NCBI GenBank assembly: GCA_051861445.1 | Contig: JBHYCS010000002.1 | Span: forward strand, 186,001 to 250,000 | Direction: 5' to 3' | DNA length: 64,000 bases | Source of the DNA: Parasediminibacterium sp051861445 | GTDB taxonomy: Bacteria > Bacteroidota > Bacteroidia > Chitinophagales > Chitinophagaceae | Shown: positions 1-9,100 of the stretch, in pieces | Numbering within the stretch: the first letter of the stretch is position 1 | Layout: each line of letters begins with the position of its first letter | Made by a program: the position numbers and the translations under genes | The notes under the pieces: generated by a model | Database searches by the model: none | The model's input: only the letters and a program-made list of their open reading frames with translations | Told to the model about the DNA's origin: nothing

Positions 1-264
1 ACACCATATATTAAACACAGAAACCAAAACTTTGAAAGAGAAGAATTTGGTGGAAGAAACAACAATAACCGTAGGCAAAATTTTGGAAATAGAAACGGAA
101 ATAACGGAAGAAACAACAACAATAATGGTGGTGGCAACAGAATGAATAATAATAGAAATGGAAATAACGGACCAAGAGATAATAGAAACGGAAACAATAA
201 TGGAAACGGTGGTGCACCAGGTAGACCAAATAACAATAACAGAAATTTTAAAAAGCGTTTTTAA
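1..264 (+). CDS. C-terminal tail of an Asn/Gly/Arg-rich protein (partial)
   Basis: This is the 3' end of a gene that starts left of the window. Frame 1 is open from base 1 to a TAA at 262-264 and encodes about 87 residues. Almost all of the tail is low-complexity Asn, Gly and Arg (runs such as RNNNN, GGG, NRNGNN), ending in NFKKRF. Such basic RGN-rich tails are common on RNA-binding proteins of the Bacteroidota, including DEAD-box RNA helicases, and are used for nonspecific RNA contact. No catalytic domain lies inside the window, so the identity is only a guess; other RNA-binding proteins with similar tails cannot be excluded. A strong terminator follows 35 bases downstream, which supports this being the true gene end. 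Confidence 0.55.
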   Translation, partial: TPYIKHRNQNFEREEFGGRNNNNRRQNFGNRNGNNGRNNNNNGGGNRMNNNRNGNNGPRDNRNGNNNGNGGAPGRPNNNNRNFKKRF

Positions 265-298
265 CAAATAAGCTGTTTTATAAATTCATCATATCACT

Positions 299-331
299 AA
301 AAAACGCCATCTATTTGATGGTGTTTTTTTT
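299..331 (+). terminator. Intrinsic terminator after the RGN-rich gene
   Basis: An inverted repeat built around ACGCCATC and GATGGTGT (one G-U pair) has a 5-base loop and A/T flanks that extend the stem. It runs directly into a T tract at 324-331. It separates the first gene from the galK operon. Confidence 0.8.
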
Positions 332-459
332 ATTTTTAAAATTTAAACGTCATTTATACACTTTTGAATGTTCATACGATTAACTTGCAGAAAGTTTAAT
401 AAATTTATACATTATTTATTTTTCAATACAATTCTCAATCAACATATACAAAAGCCAAC

Positions 460-1611
460 ATGAAAAACGAAATTTTAGCTACATTTCATCAACAATTTGG
501 TAATCAAAAACCACTCATTGTTCGTTCACCTGGTAGAGTAAATATTATCGGTGAACATACCGATTACAACAATGGTTTTGTGCTGCCTGCTGCTATTGAT
601 AAAGCAGCTTACATTGCCATCTCTCTTCGAGATGATGATGAAATTCATCTTTTCGCTAAAGACTTAAACGAACATTTCTCTACAGATATCCATAACATTA
701 AACCCATTGGTGACATTAGCTGGCCTAACTACATCTTGGGTTCGGTAGCTCAATTTCAAAAATTAGGTGTGCAACTACGTGGTTTTAATGCCGTACTGTC
801 TAGTGATGTACCCATGGGGGCTGGTCTGTCTTCTTCTGCTGCTGTTGAATGTGCTACTGTTTTTGCCTTTAACCAACTTTTCAATACCAACATCGATAAA
901 GTAAAAATGGTGCTAATGGCTCAAAAAGCTGAACACGAATTTGCTGGTGTCATGTGTGGCATCATGGATCAATTTGCTTCGATGATGGGAAAAAAAGATC
1001 ATGTTATTCAACTCGATTGTCAATCGCTTGATTATCAATATGTTCCATTTAAACTTGAAGGCATCAAAATTCTTTTACTCAATACCAACGTGAAGCATTC
1101 ACTGGCTTCGTCTGAATACAACACCCGTAGAAATGAATGTAAACAAGCCGTTACTTGGGTACAAGAAAAATACAATTCTGTACAATCGTTGAGAGATGTT
1201 TCTGAACAAATGCTTGATGAACTCGTACTTCCTAAAAGCAAATTAATTGATCAAAGAAGCAGATTTGTAGTGCAAGAAATTCAACGATTGATTAATGGAT
1301 GCGAAGATTTAAACAATGGTAATTTAGAGGCTTTGGGTAAAAAAATGTTTGAAACACACCATGGATTGAGCCAAATGTATGCCGTTAGTTGTAAGGAGCT
1401 GGACTTCTTGGCTGATTTTGTTCGTCATAATCCTGCTGTTTTAGGAGCTAGAATGATGGGTGGTGGTTTTGGTGGCTGCACCATTAATCTTGTTTATGAA
1501 AATGCAATTGATGAGCTTATTGCTTCTATTCAACCGGCTTATGAAAATGCCATGCAGCTTCCGCTTACCTATTATGTTGCTTCTATTGAAAATGGTACTG
1601 AAATTATTTAA
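460..1611 (+). CDS. galK: Galactokinase, copy 1
   Basis: Phosphorylates D-galactose with ATP to galactose-1-phosphate, the first committed step of the Leloir pathway, in the cytoplasm. The 383-residue length matches the family. The galactokinase signature GRVNIIGEHTDY is at residues 25-36, the GHMP ATP-binding loop PMGAGLSSSAA at 118-128, the catalytic-base Asp in CGIMDQF at D170, and the C-terminal GHMP motif MMGGGFGGC near 340. It is followed after 41 bases by galT, so the two are probably co-transcribed. From residue 20 onward the protein is identical to the second galK at 25112-26263; only the first 19 residues differ. Together with the PUL downstream it would channel galactose released outside the cell. 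galE and a sugar importer are not visible here. Confidence 0.97.
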   Translation: MKNEILATFHQQFGNQKPLIVRSPGRVNIIGEHTDYNNGFVLPAAIDKAAYIAISLRDDDEIHLFAKDLNEHFSTDIHNIKPIGDISWPNYILGSVAQFQKLGVQLRGFNAVLSSDVPMGAGLSSSAAVECATVFAFNQLFNTNIDKVKMVLMAQKAEHEFAGVMCGIMDQFASMMGKKDHVIQLDCQSLDYQYVPFKLEGIKILLLNTNVKHSLASSEYNTRRNECKQAVTWVQEKYNSVQSLRDVSEQMLDELVLPKSKLIDQRSRFVVQEIQRLINGCEDLNNGNLEALGKKMFETHHGLSQMYAVSCKELDFLADFVRHNPAVLGARMMGGGFGGCTINLVYENAIDELIASIQPAYENAMQLPLTYYVASIENGTEII

Positions 1612-2690
1612 ATGTTAATTCCTTTTTTTTAAACGCTTACTTTTTCGCTGCTATGTTTAACTTAAACGAACACTCTCATACTAGATTGAATATTCTTACT
1701 GGTGATTGGATTTTGGTATCTCCTCATCGAATGAAACGTCCTTGGCAAGGTAAAGTAGAAGATACACCTGCTGACAACAGACCTACTTATGATCCTAAAT
1801 GCTATTTATGCCCAACAAATACGAGAATGGATGGTAGCGTAAATCCTGATTACAAACAAGCATATTCGTTTGTGAACGACTTTTCTGCATTGCTTGCAGA
1901 AACGCCTGTGGGTAACGTAAATGAAGACAACCTATTAGTTGCCAACAGTGAAAGCGGTATTTGTAAGGTCATTTGTTTTTCGCCCAATCATCAACTCACA
2001 CTTCCTTTAATGGAAACCAATGATATTGTGGCGGTGATTAATTTGTGGAAGGAAGAATTTACCACTCTTGCTGCTAAAGAAAATATCAAGTACATCCAAA
2101 TATTTGAAAACAAGGGGGAAATCATGGGTTGTAGCAATCCACACCCACATGGACAAATTTGGGCCTCTTCTTCTGTTCCATTAGAAATAGAAAAAGAAAG
2201 TAAACAACAGTTAACCTATTTTCAAAAAAATGGTACTAGTTTATTGAGTAATTATTTACAATTAGAATTACAGAAAGATGAACGTGTGGTTTTAGAAAAT
2301 AATCACTTTGCAGTTGTAGTTCCGTTTTGGGCTGTTTGGCCTTACGAAACCATGATTATTAGTAAACGCCATGTTCAAAACATCACTCAATTTAATAACG
2401 AGGAAGCTGCTGCATTAGCAGATATTCTGAAGCTTTTAACCATTAAATACGATAACTTATTTAATATCTCTTTCCCTTATTCTGCTGGTATGCATCAGCA
2501 ACCTGTTAATGATGGAGAACATACAGAATGGCATTGGCATATGCATTTTTATCCGCCTTTACTGAGAAGTGCTACCGTAAAAAAGTTTATGGTGGGCTAC
2601 GAAATGTTGGCAAATCCGCAAAGAGATATTACTCCCGAAAACGCAGCACAAACACTAAAAAATATATCAACATCGCATTACTCGAAAAAA
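514..2690 (+). repeat. galK-galT direct repeat, left copy
   Basis: Matches 25166-27342 at a constant offset of 24,652 bases. Bases 556-2611 (2056 bp, including the galK-galT spacer) read as identical to 25208-27263. Differences are confined to the edges: silent changes at 531 and 555 on the left, and at 2612, 2618 and a few later sites on the right, before homology breaks down near the galT stop. The stretch was compared by eye, partly through the identical translations on both strands. Confidence 0.93.
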
Positions 2691-2705
2691 TCTAGTTTAT
2701 CGTAG
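1653..2705 (+). CDS. galT: Galactose-1-phosphate uridylyltransferase, copy 1
   Basis: Transfers UMP from UDP-glucose to galactose-1-phosphate, giving UDP-galactose and glucose-1-phosphate. At 350 residues it has the family's normal size. The metal-binding CxxC pair is C50/C53, and the active-site triad HPHGQ falls at 164-168, with H166 as the nucleophile at the same number as in the well-studied E. coli enzyme. It lies 41 bases after galK. The protein is identical to the second galT at 26305-27345 up to about residue 342; the last residues differ (STSHYSKKSSLS here, STIHYSKL there). The two copies probably have the same activity, and the variation at the extreme C-terminus is unlikely to touch the active site. 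Confidence 0.97.
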   Translation: MFNLNEHSHTRLNILTGDWILVSPHRMKRPWQGKVEDTPADNRPTYDPKCYLCPTNTRMDGSVNPDYKQAYSFVNDFSALLAETPVGNVNEDNLLVANSESGICKVICFSPNHQLTLPLMETNDIVAVINLWKEEFTTLAAKENIKYIQIFENKGEIMGCSNPHPHGQIWASSSVPLEIEKESKQQLTYFQKNGTSLLSNYLQLELQKDERVVLENNHFAVVVPFWAVWPYETMIISKRHVQNITQFNNEEAAALADILKLLTIKYDNLFNISFPYSAGMHQQPVNDGEHTEWHWHMHFYPPLLRSATVKKFMVGYEMLANPQRDITPENAAQTLKNISTSHYSKKSSLS

Positions 2706-2727
2706 TACAACAACTGTTTGAACAATT

Positions 2728-2758
2728 ACCCCCCTTTATTTGAGAGTGAAATTACACC
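2728..2758 (+). promoter_or_regulatory. Candidate regulator-binding motif, site 1
   Basis: The stretch CCCCCTTTATTTGAGA followed by TACACC resembles two other intergenic sites in this locus (10315 and 17972). All three lie 55-160 bases upstream of genes predicted to be controlled by the locus's own hybrid two-component regulator. Agreement with site 2 is about 14 of 16 bases over the core when aligned by eye. Assigning it to that regulator is inference. Confidence 0.35.
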
Positions 2759-2862
2759 TTATTTAAAAGGTTGTAAGTAGTTTTAACTATTATAAATTAT
2801 TAGGCTTCAATACCAAGCTATTGGTGTAATAATTTATTAGTTATAACACTTATACTATTGGT

Positions 2863-4494
2863 ATGTTCATAAAAAAGATATTGTACAGTTTGCTATTTGT
2901 ATGCATTGTAAGTACTGCAAAAGCTACAACTTATTACGTAAATAGCATTATTGGTAAAAACACAAACAAAGGCACTGAAGCACTTCCATTTAAAACAATA
3001 GAAGCTATTAATCAGTTATCATTAACTGGTGGCGACTCTATATTATTTGCATCAGGACAACAATTTATAGGAATGCTTTTATTACAAAATGTAAAAGGCA
3101 CTGCTAACCATCCTATAGTAATTGCTAAATACATTTATAAAAATTCCAATGAAAATCCAAAAATAGATGCTGGAGAAAATTTAAATGCAATTTTTGTAGA
3201 AAACTGTTCGTTCATAAAAATTCAAGATATTGAATTAACAGCAACTGTACCTTATACAAATAATACGCTTTTATCAAAAGATGTAATGCGTTGTGGAATA
3301 TTAGTGAAAGTAACTACAGAAGAAGCATTTGAAAATATTGAAATTGATAATGTTAAAGTGCATGATGTTTTTTTTAATTCTCCAGAATTTGTACGGTCTG
3401 CTGCTGAAACCAAAACGGCTAATGGCACACAAAGCTATGGTTGGGGAATTCGCTTCATTAATAATACAAAAACAGGTGTACTTTCAAATATCAAAGTAAC
3501 CCGTACTGAAATTTGGAATGTTTGCCATACTGGCTTAAAATTCACAGCTACCAAAAATGGAATTAAACAAGTAGAAGTTGCATATTGTAAAGTATACGAC
3601 ACAGGAGGGCCTGGTATGCAATTTTCTGGAGTAACCAATGCACATATTCATCATAACAATATTCATCATTCTGGCTCTACGAAAGACTCAAGAAATTGGG
3701 GAAGAGGCAGTGGTTTATGGACATGGAGTTGTAGTGATATTTTAATTGAAAAAAATCGTTTCGAAAATGCAAACGGACCTGGCGATTCTGCAGGTGTGCA
3801 CATAGATTATAACTGTAACGATGTTGTGGTTCAATACAATTTTAGTGCTAATAATGCCGGTGGTTTTTGTGAAATTTTGGGTAACAATTACAATTGTGCT
3901 TACAGATACAATATTAGTGTAAATGATGGTTTTAGAATAAAGGGAGAAAATGGTGCTTTTCAAGAAGGAAAAACGTTTTGGCTAAGTGGCTATCAAGGTA
4001 ATGATAAAAAAAATGTAGGCCCTTATAATAGCTATTTCTATAACAATACAGTTTATGTTTCAAAAAATATTACTCCAAAACTTGCAATTAGCAGTAGTGC
4101 AAGAGGTATATTAATGGCGAACAATATTTTTTATTTCGAAGCAGCTGCACAAATGGTTAAAGGCGACCAAAAAAAACAAGAAATAGATGCAGAAAATGTA
4201 TCGAATGCATGGGTTGATAACAACTTGTTTTTACATTCAACCAACTGGCCTTCTGAGCTTTCAATTGAAAATAAAAATTTTAAAATTGGAGATGTTGTAT
4301 TTGCAAAAAAAGGAGGACTTCAACTAAATGATTATTTGCCTACAAATACACAACTTATAACTGATAAAGGAATAAACATACAACCAATTCAAAACGACTT
4401 AATTGGGTTGAAAATTGGACTAAAAGTAGAAAAAGATATTTTAGGAAATCCGATAAAAGGGAAACCAGATTTAGGAGCAATTGAAATACAATGA
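2863..4494 (+). CDS. Secreted right-handed parallel beta-helix protein
   Basis: The 543-residue protein starts with a signal peptide (MFIKKILYSLLFVCIVSTAKA), so it is exported. The mature part opens with TTYYVNSIIGKNTNKGT and an ALPFKTI segment, the usual entry to right-handed parallel beta-helix domains. It continues with coils rich in Asn and beta-branched residues such as HIHHNNIHHSG, ILIEKNRFENA and VVQYNFSANNAGG. This fold is used by many polysaccharide lyases and by glycoside hydrolases acting on galactans or uronans, but no family-specific catalytic motif could be assigned. There is no T9SS sorting domain; the end is KPDLGAIEIQ. The stop overlaps the next start by four bases (ATGA), which implies translational coupling with the sulfatase. 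Probably a glycan-cleaving enzyme of the locus, exact activity unknown. Confidence 0.8.
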   Translation: MFIKKILYSLLFVCIVSTAKATTYYVNSIIGKNTNKGTEALPFKTIEAINQLSLTGGDSILFASGQQFIGMLLLQNVKGTANHPIVIAKYIYKNSNENPKIDAGENLNAIFVENCSFIKIQDIELTATVPYTNNTLLSKDVMRCGILVKVTTEEAFENIEIDNVKVHDVFFNSPEFVRSAAETKTANGTQSYGWGIRFINNTKTGVLSNIKVTRTEIWNVCHTGLKFTATKNGIKQVEVAYCKVYDTGGPGMQFSGVTNAHIHHNNIHHSGSTKDSRNWGRGSGLWTWSCSDILIEKNRFENANGPGDSAGVHIDYNCNDVVVQYNFSANNAGGFCEILGNNYNCAYRYNISVNDGFRIKGENGAFQEGKTFWLSGYQGNDKKNVGPYNSYFYNNTVYVSKNITPKLAISSSARGILMANNIFYFEAAAQMVKGDQKKQEIDAENVSNAWVDNNLFLHSTNWPSELSIENKNFKIGDVVFAKKGGLQLNDYLPTNTQLITDKGINIQPIQNDLIGLKIGLKVEKDILGNPIKGKPDLGAIEIQ

Positions 4495-5957
4495 TAAAAA
4501 ACATTCACTTTAAATTGATTAAAAGAAAAAACACATCAATTGCCAACATATTTATTCTGTTGCCAATAGTATTGGCGATGGCATTTATAAATACAGAAAA
4601 AAAAATAGCTAATTCCAATCAACCCAATATTATCGTTATTTTAATTGACGATGCTGGTTATGCCGATTTTGGATTTATGGGTTCTAAAGATTTACTTACA
4701 CCAAATATTGATCAACTTGCAGCAAAGGGAGCCGTTTTTACAGATGCACACGTTTCTTCTACAGTATGTAGTCCATCAAGAGCTGGTTTACTTACAGGCA
4801 AATACCAACAACGTTTTGGATATGAATGTAATGAAGGTGATGGCTATACAGGTTTAGATACTTTACAAACATTGCTTCCTAGCATCTTACAAAAAAACGG
4901 ATATACAACTGCCGCTTTTGGCAAATGGCATATAGGTTATAATGTAAACCAACAACCCTTACAAAAAGGATTTGACTATTTCTATGGATTTTTAAGTGGT
5001 GGTAGAAGTTATTTTTATCAGCCCAATAAAGACGATAAGAAAGGTGCAAGAACAGCATTGCTTGAAAATAAAAACGAAGTAAGTTTTACAGGATATTTAA
5101 CCGATGTTTTGGCAGATAAAGCTGTAAACTATATTCAAGAAAATAGTAAGAAGCCTTTTTTCATGTATTGGGCTCCTAATGCTGTACACACACCAATGGA
5201 AGCTACAAATGCCGATTTAGATAAATTTAAGAATCATCCAAGGCAGTATTTAGCAGCAATGACATTTGCTTTAGATAGAGCGATAGGAAAAATGATAACC
5301 GAACTAAAAAAACAAGGCATTTTCGATAATACACTCATCTTCTTTTTAAGCGACAATGGTGGTGCTCACAACAATCAATCTATCAATTTGCCGTTGAAAG
5401 GTTTTAAAGGCAATGAGTTTGAAGCAGGCCATCGAATTCCGTTTATTGTAAGCTGGCCTAAACTATTTTCAAACAAAAAAAAGATTACAGGATTAAGTTC
5501 TTCATTAGATATATTTCCAACAACACTTGCAGCAGCAAACATTCCTATTCAAAGCAACTATCAGTTAGATGGTGTTAATTTAATTCCGTTTTTAAAAGGG
5601 TCAAAAAGTGGCAATCCACATGAAGTTTTATTTTGGCGAAAAGATGCAGCAGCAGCAGTAAGATACAATCAATACAAATTAGTATCGGTAAAAAAAGCAG
5701 GAGATTGTGTTTACAACTTAAGTAATGACTTAGTAGAAACCATTGACATTAAAAAAACAAATCCACAAACATTTGCACTCTTAAAAAAGAAATTATTGGA
5801 TTGGGAAAAAGACAAAATAAAACCGCTTTGGACAGAAGGAAAAGATTGGGATACGATAACGCTAATGATTCACGACGATTTACTTAACAATAGAAAAACA
5901 AGAGTTCATGCTTTAAACGAGCTGAAACAATTTAAACATTCTACTCAACAACACTAA
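4491..5957 (+). CDS. Sulfatase (S1 family) 1
   Basis: Removes sulfate esters from a glycan after export. The 488-residue protein has an N-terminal hydrophobic segment (about residues 18-33) that looks like a signal peptide or anchor. The metal-binding start LIDDAGYADFG has D53/D54. The modification motif CSPSR begins at C93, whose Cys is converted to formylglycine; this is followed by AGLLTGKYQQR. GKWHIGY and the late metal-site motif FFLSDNGG are also present, so all main catalytic elements are intact. It is translationally coupled to the upstream beta-helix gene. The residue after the metal site resembles arylsulfatase A-like enzymes, but the S1 subfamily, and so the sulfate position removed, cannot be told by eye. 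A formylglycine-generating enzyme that could activate it is encoded at 15192. Confidence 0.93.
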   Translation: MIKNIHFKLIKRKNTSIANIFILLPIVLAMAFINTEKKIANSNQPNIIVILIDDAGYADFGFMGSKDLLTPNIDQLAAKGAVFTDAHVSSTVCSPSRAGLLTGKYQQRFGYECNEGDGYTGLDTLQTLLPSILQKNGYTTAAFGKWHIGYNVNQQPLQKGFDYFYGFLSGGRSYFYQPNKDDKKGARTALLENKNEVSFTGYLTDVLADKAVNYIQENSKKPFFMYWAPNAVHTPMEATNADLDKFKNHPRQYLAAMTFALDRAIGKMITELKKQGIFDNTLIFFLSDNGGAHNNQSINLPLKGFKGNEFEAGHRIPFIVSWPKLFSNKKKITGLSSSLDIFPTTLAAANIPIQSNYQLDGVNLIPFLKGSKSGNPHEVLFWRKDAAAAVRYNQYKLVSVKKAGDCVYNLSNDLVETIDIKKTNPQTFALLKKKLLDWEKDKIKPLWTEGKDWDTITLMIHDDLLNNRKTRVHALNELKQFKHSTQQH

Positions 5958-5967
5958 TTATAGAAAC

Positions 5968-6087
5968 ATGTTCTCTAAACATAAAAAAGAAAATTTTAAA
6001 AAAGATCAACAGGCTATAGAAATAAAACTTGCATTGATATATGTTTTACTAATAGTGTTGTTTGTAACTGTTATTGTTTTTTTATAG
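5968..6087 (+). CDS. Possible 39-residue single-span membrane peptide
   Basis: An ATG 11 bases after the sulfatase stop opens a 39-codon frame ending in TAG. The product has a charged Lys-rich N-terminus (MFSKHKKENFKKDQQ) and one clean hydrophobic stretch of about 19 residues at the C-terminus (LALIYVLLIVLFVTVIVFL). This is the layout of a small single-pass membrane protein with the N-terminus in the cytoplasm. The intergenic space would otherwise be unexplained. No homologue is recognised, and chance cannot be excluded for such a short frame. It could help regulate or anchor the sensor encoded next. Confidence 0.4.
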   Translation: MFSKHKKENFKKDQQAIEIKLALIYVLLIVLFVTVIVFL

Positions 6088-6175
6088 TATCCTACAAAAT
6101 ACATTAAACATAAACAATTCATCAACAAGTAATATAGTTATAGTAATCAATAAAGAGTTATTTTAGTAGGTAATT

Positions 6176-9100
6176 ATGCTTCTGCCATTGAAAAAAATCA
6201 TCTACTGGTTATTTTTATTGCTAGCTTTTAATCAAGCTATTTCACAACCCATAACCTCTCTTATTGGCATTTCTGATGGGCTTATTAACAACGATGTTAC
6301 TTCTATTATTCAAGATAAAAAGGGATTCTTATGGTTTGGCACTAGAGGTGCCTTGCAACGCTACGATGGCTATGAAATGAAGCAAATAAAACACGACTTT
6401 GGCAAAGGAGAAAATTTAATGAGCCAATCGATAGAGGTACTTGAAAATGGAAAAGACAACAATATTTGGATTGGCACTAAATCTGGTGGATTAAGCAGCT
6501 ACAACATAAATTCTGGTATTATTACCAATTACCCCAATAATAATGTTTTTGCTACCGACTTTAATGCAGATTATTTATTGTCTTTATTAGATACCGATAC
6601 CGATAAACTATTGATTGGTACATGGAAAGGATTTCAATATTTAAATAAAAAAACAAAAAAATTTACTATACTCAACACCGCTTGGAAAACTTTTGATATT
6701 CAGCCAGATGGTAACAATGGTTATTGGATTGGCACTGATAAAGGTTTACAACATTTGAACAATAACTTAACTAATGACTATACTTATAATTTCAATATTT
6801 CCAATATAAACATTACTTCTATTGTGTATGACAAGGTTTACAATTGTTTATGGTTAGGCACTTGGGTACATGGTATGTTTCAATTAAATCTTTCTACCAA
6901 AACATTCAAAAATTTTAAACTCGAAAAAAAGAGTTCTCAAACAATTAGCTCAAACAACACTTACCGTATATTCTTAGATTCTCAAGAAAATTTATGGGTA
7001 GGCACTTGGGGTGGCGGTCTTTTTAAGTTTGATAGAAGGTCAGAAACATTTGAAAAAATAAGTTTACATATACCTGGTATATATACCAACGATAATCAAA
7101 TTATTTTAACGATTCACGAAGATTTGTCTGGATTATTATGGATTGGAACCGATGGTTTAGGTATTTTTAAATTTGAGCTTAACCCAAAAAAATTTATCAA
7201 TATTGGTTACAAAAACAATCAGCATTCAATCATTGGTAGTACACATGTTTTATCGGTTTTTGTAGATCAATACAATAAACTATGGGTAGGCACAAAAGGC
7301 GGTGGCATACAATATAACAGCAATTGGCAAAACTTACAGTCGTTCAACAAGTCTAAAACACGTAATAGTTTTACCGTAATTTCTGATAAAGATAGCAGGG
7401 CATTTTTAAGTGATAATAACTATTTATGGGCAGGCTCTGCAAAGGGCTTATTAAGAATAAAAAACACTAAAAATAATACGCAAATTACAGACATATTTAT
7501 ACCCAACGAAAAAGATAGCAATGCAATTAGTGGTTTTAAAATAAGCACATTAGCCAAAGATTCTTCTGGTAAAATATGGATAGGAACACAAGAAAATGGT
7601 TTGTCTTGTATTATAGGATATACCAGTAAGAATAAGCCTATATTTAAAAAATATTTACCTTCTTTTGGTGTGAGTGGTGCACTACAAAACGAAAGAGTTA
7701 GCTCCTTGTTGGTAGACTCTAAAAAAAGAGTTTGGGTTGGCACCTACAAAGGCTTACACTTATATAATGAAAAAGCCGATTGCTTTAGTGTATTTAACCA
7801 AAATAGCAGCTATAAAAACAGCTTAAGTAACAATACAATACTAAGCCTAACAGAAGATAAATATGGAAATATTTGGGCAGGCACACAATATGGTTTAAAT
7901 AAAATATCTGATGTAAAAAACAATGAACTTGTTGTAACCAAGTACACTACAAAAGAAGGATTACCAAGCGATTATATAAACTCTATTCTTACAGATGAAT
8001 CTGGCAATATTTGGGCAAGCACCAATAAAGGTATTGTAAGGCTTAACCATCAGAAAAATATATTAGCAGTATTTGATAAAAGAGATGGTATTCAATCTTT
8101 ACTATTTTCTGAAAATGCCTCTTTTAAAAATAAGGGAAATATATTTTTGTTTGGTGGATTAGAAGGTGTTACCTACTTTTTTCCAGATAGTATACGCATT
8201 AGCACTTTTAAGCCACCTGTTTTTTTTACTAGCTTAAAAGTAAACAATCTTAACTACGAATTTGGCAACCCTAATACCGATAGTAGCATTCTTACAAAAC
8301 CATTTTACGAAACTAAAAGCATCACACTTAATCATACAGAAAATATTTTCTCCATCGGATTTGCAGCACTAGATTATCATGCTCCAGATAAAAACGAGTA
8401 CATGTATATGCTCGATGGATTTAATAAAAACTGGATTTATGCAGGAAAAGAACATGGCGTTTCATTTACCAATTTACAAGCAGGCACATACACCTTAAAA
8501 GTTAAGGTAAGCAATAGCGATAAAATTTGGAATCCAATACCACATCAACTAACCATAGAAATTTTACCTCCACCTTGGAAAACATGGTGGGCATATACCA
8601 TTTACATCACTGTATTTATTCTACTACTTTGGCTTACAAGACATTTGGGCTTAAGACAACAAGCTTTAAAAAATCAGCTTATTGTAGCTAAACTAGACAG
8701 AGAGCAAGAAAAAAAGTTAACCCTATTTAAAGAACGATTATTTACAAATATTTCTCATGAATTTCGTACTCCACTTACCCTAATCCTAGGGCCAATTGAT
8801 GACATTTTAACAAGAAAAAAATTAGAAACAACTGTTGAGAAAAGTTTAAGAATGGTTCAAAAGCAATCGAAAAGAATGCTACGTATGGTAAACCAATTGC
8901 TCGACTTTCAAAAGGCTGAAACAGGTAACTTAAAACTTACCTTACAAGCAGGTGAAATCGTTTCTTTTTGCTACGATATTTATTTATTATTTAAAGATGA
9001 AGCCAATCGTAAAAACATTGCTTATTCGTTTGAATCTAAAGAAAAATATATCTCATTTAATTTCGACCAAAATAAGCTAGAAATTATTGTGTATAATATT

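Noticed and set aside
11..229. Minus-strand frame rich in Phe, Tyr and His
   Set aside because: It is the reverse complement of the Asn/Gly/Arg-rich coding tail and has no start context or fold; it is a shadow of the partial gene.
514..2690. The galK-galT repeat as an insertion sequence or composite transposon
   Set aside because: No transposase, terminal inverted repeats or target-site duplication were seen at the boundaries.
4645..4857. 70-codon plus-strand frame inside sulfatase 1
   Set aside because: Overlaps the conserved sulfatase active-site region in another frame.
6100..6175. tRNA or riboswitch in the spacers of the first PUL
   Set aside because: The spacers are short and AT-rich with no cloverleaf or known aptamer elements; the same holds for the other spacers inspected.
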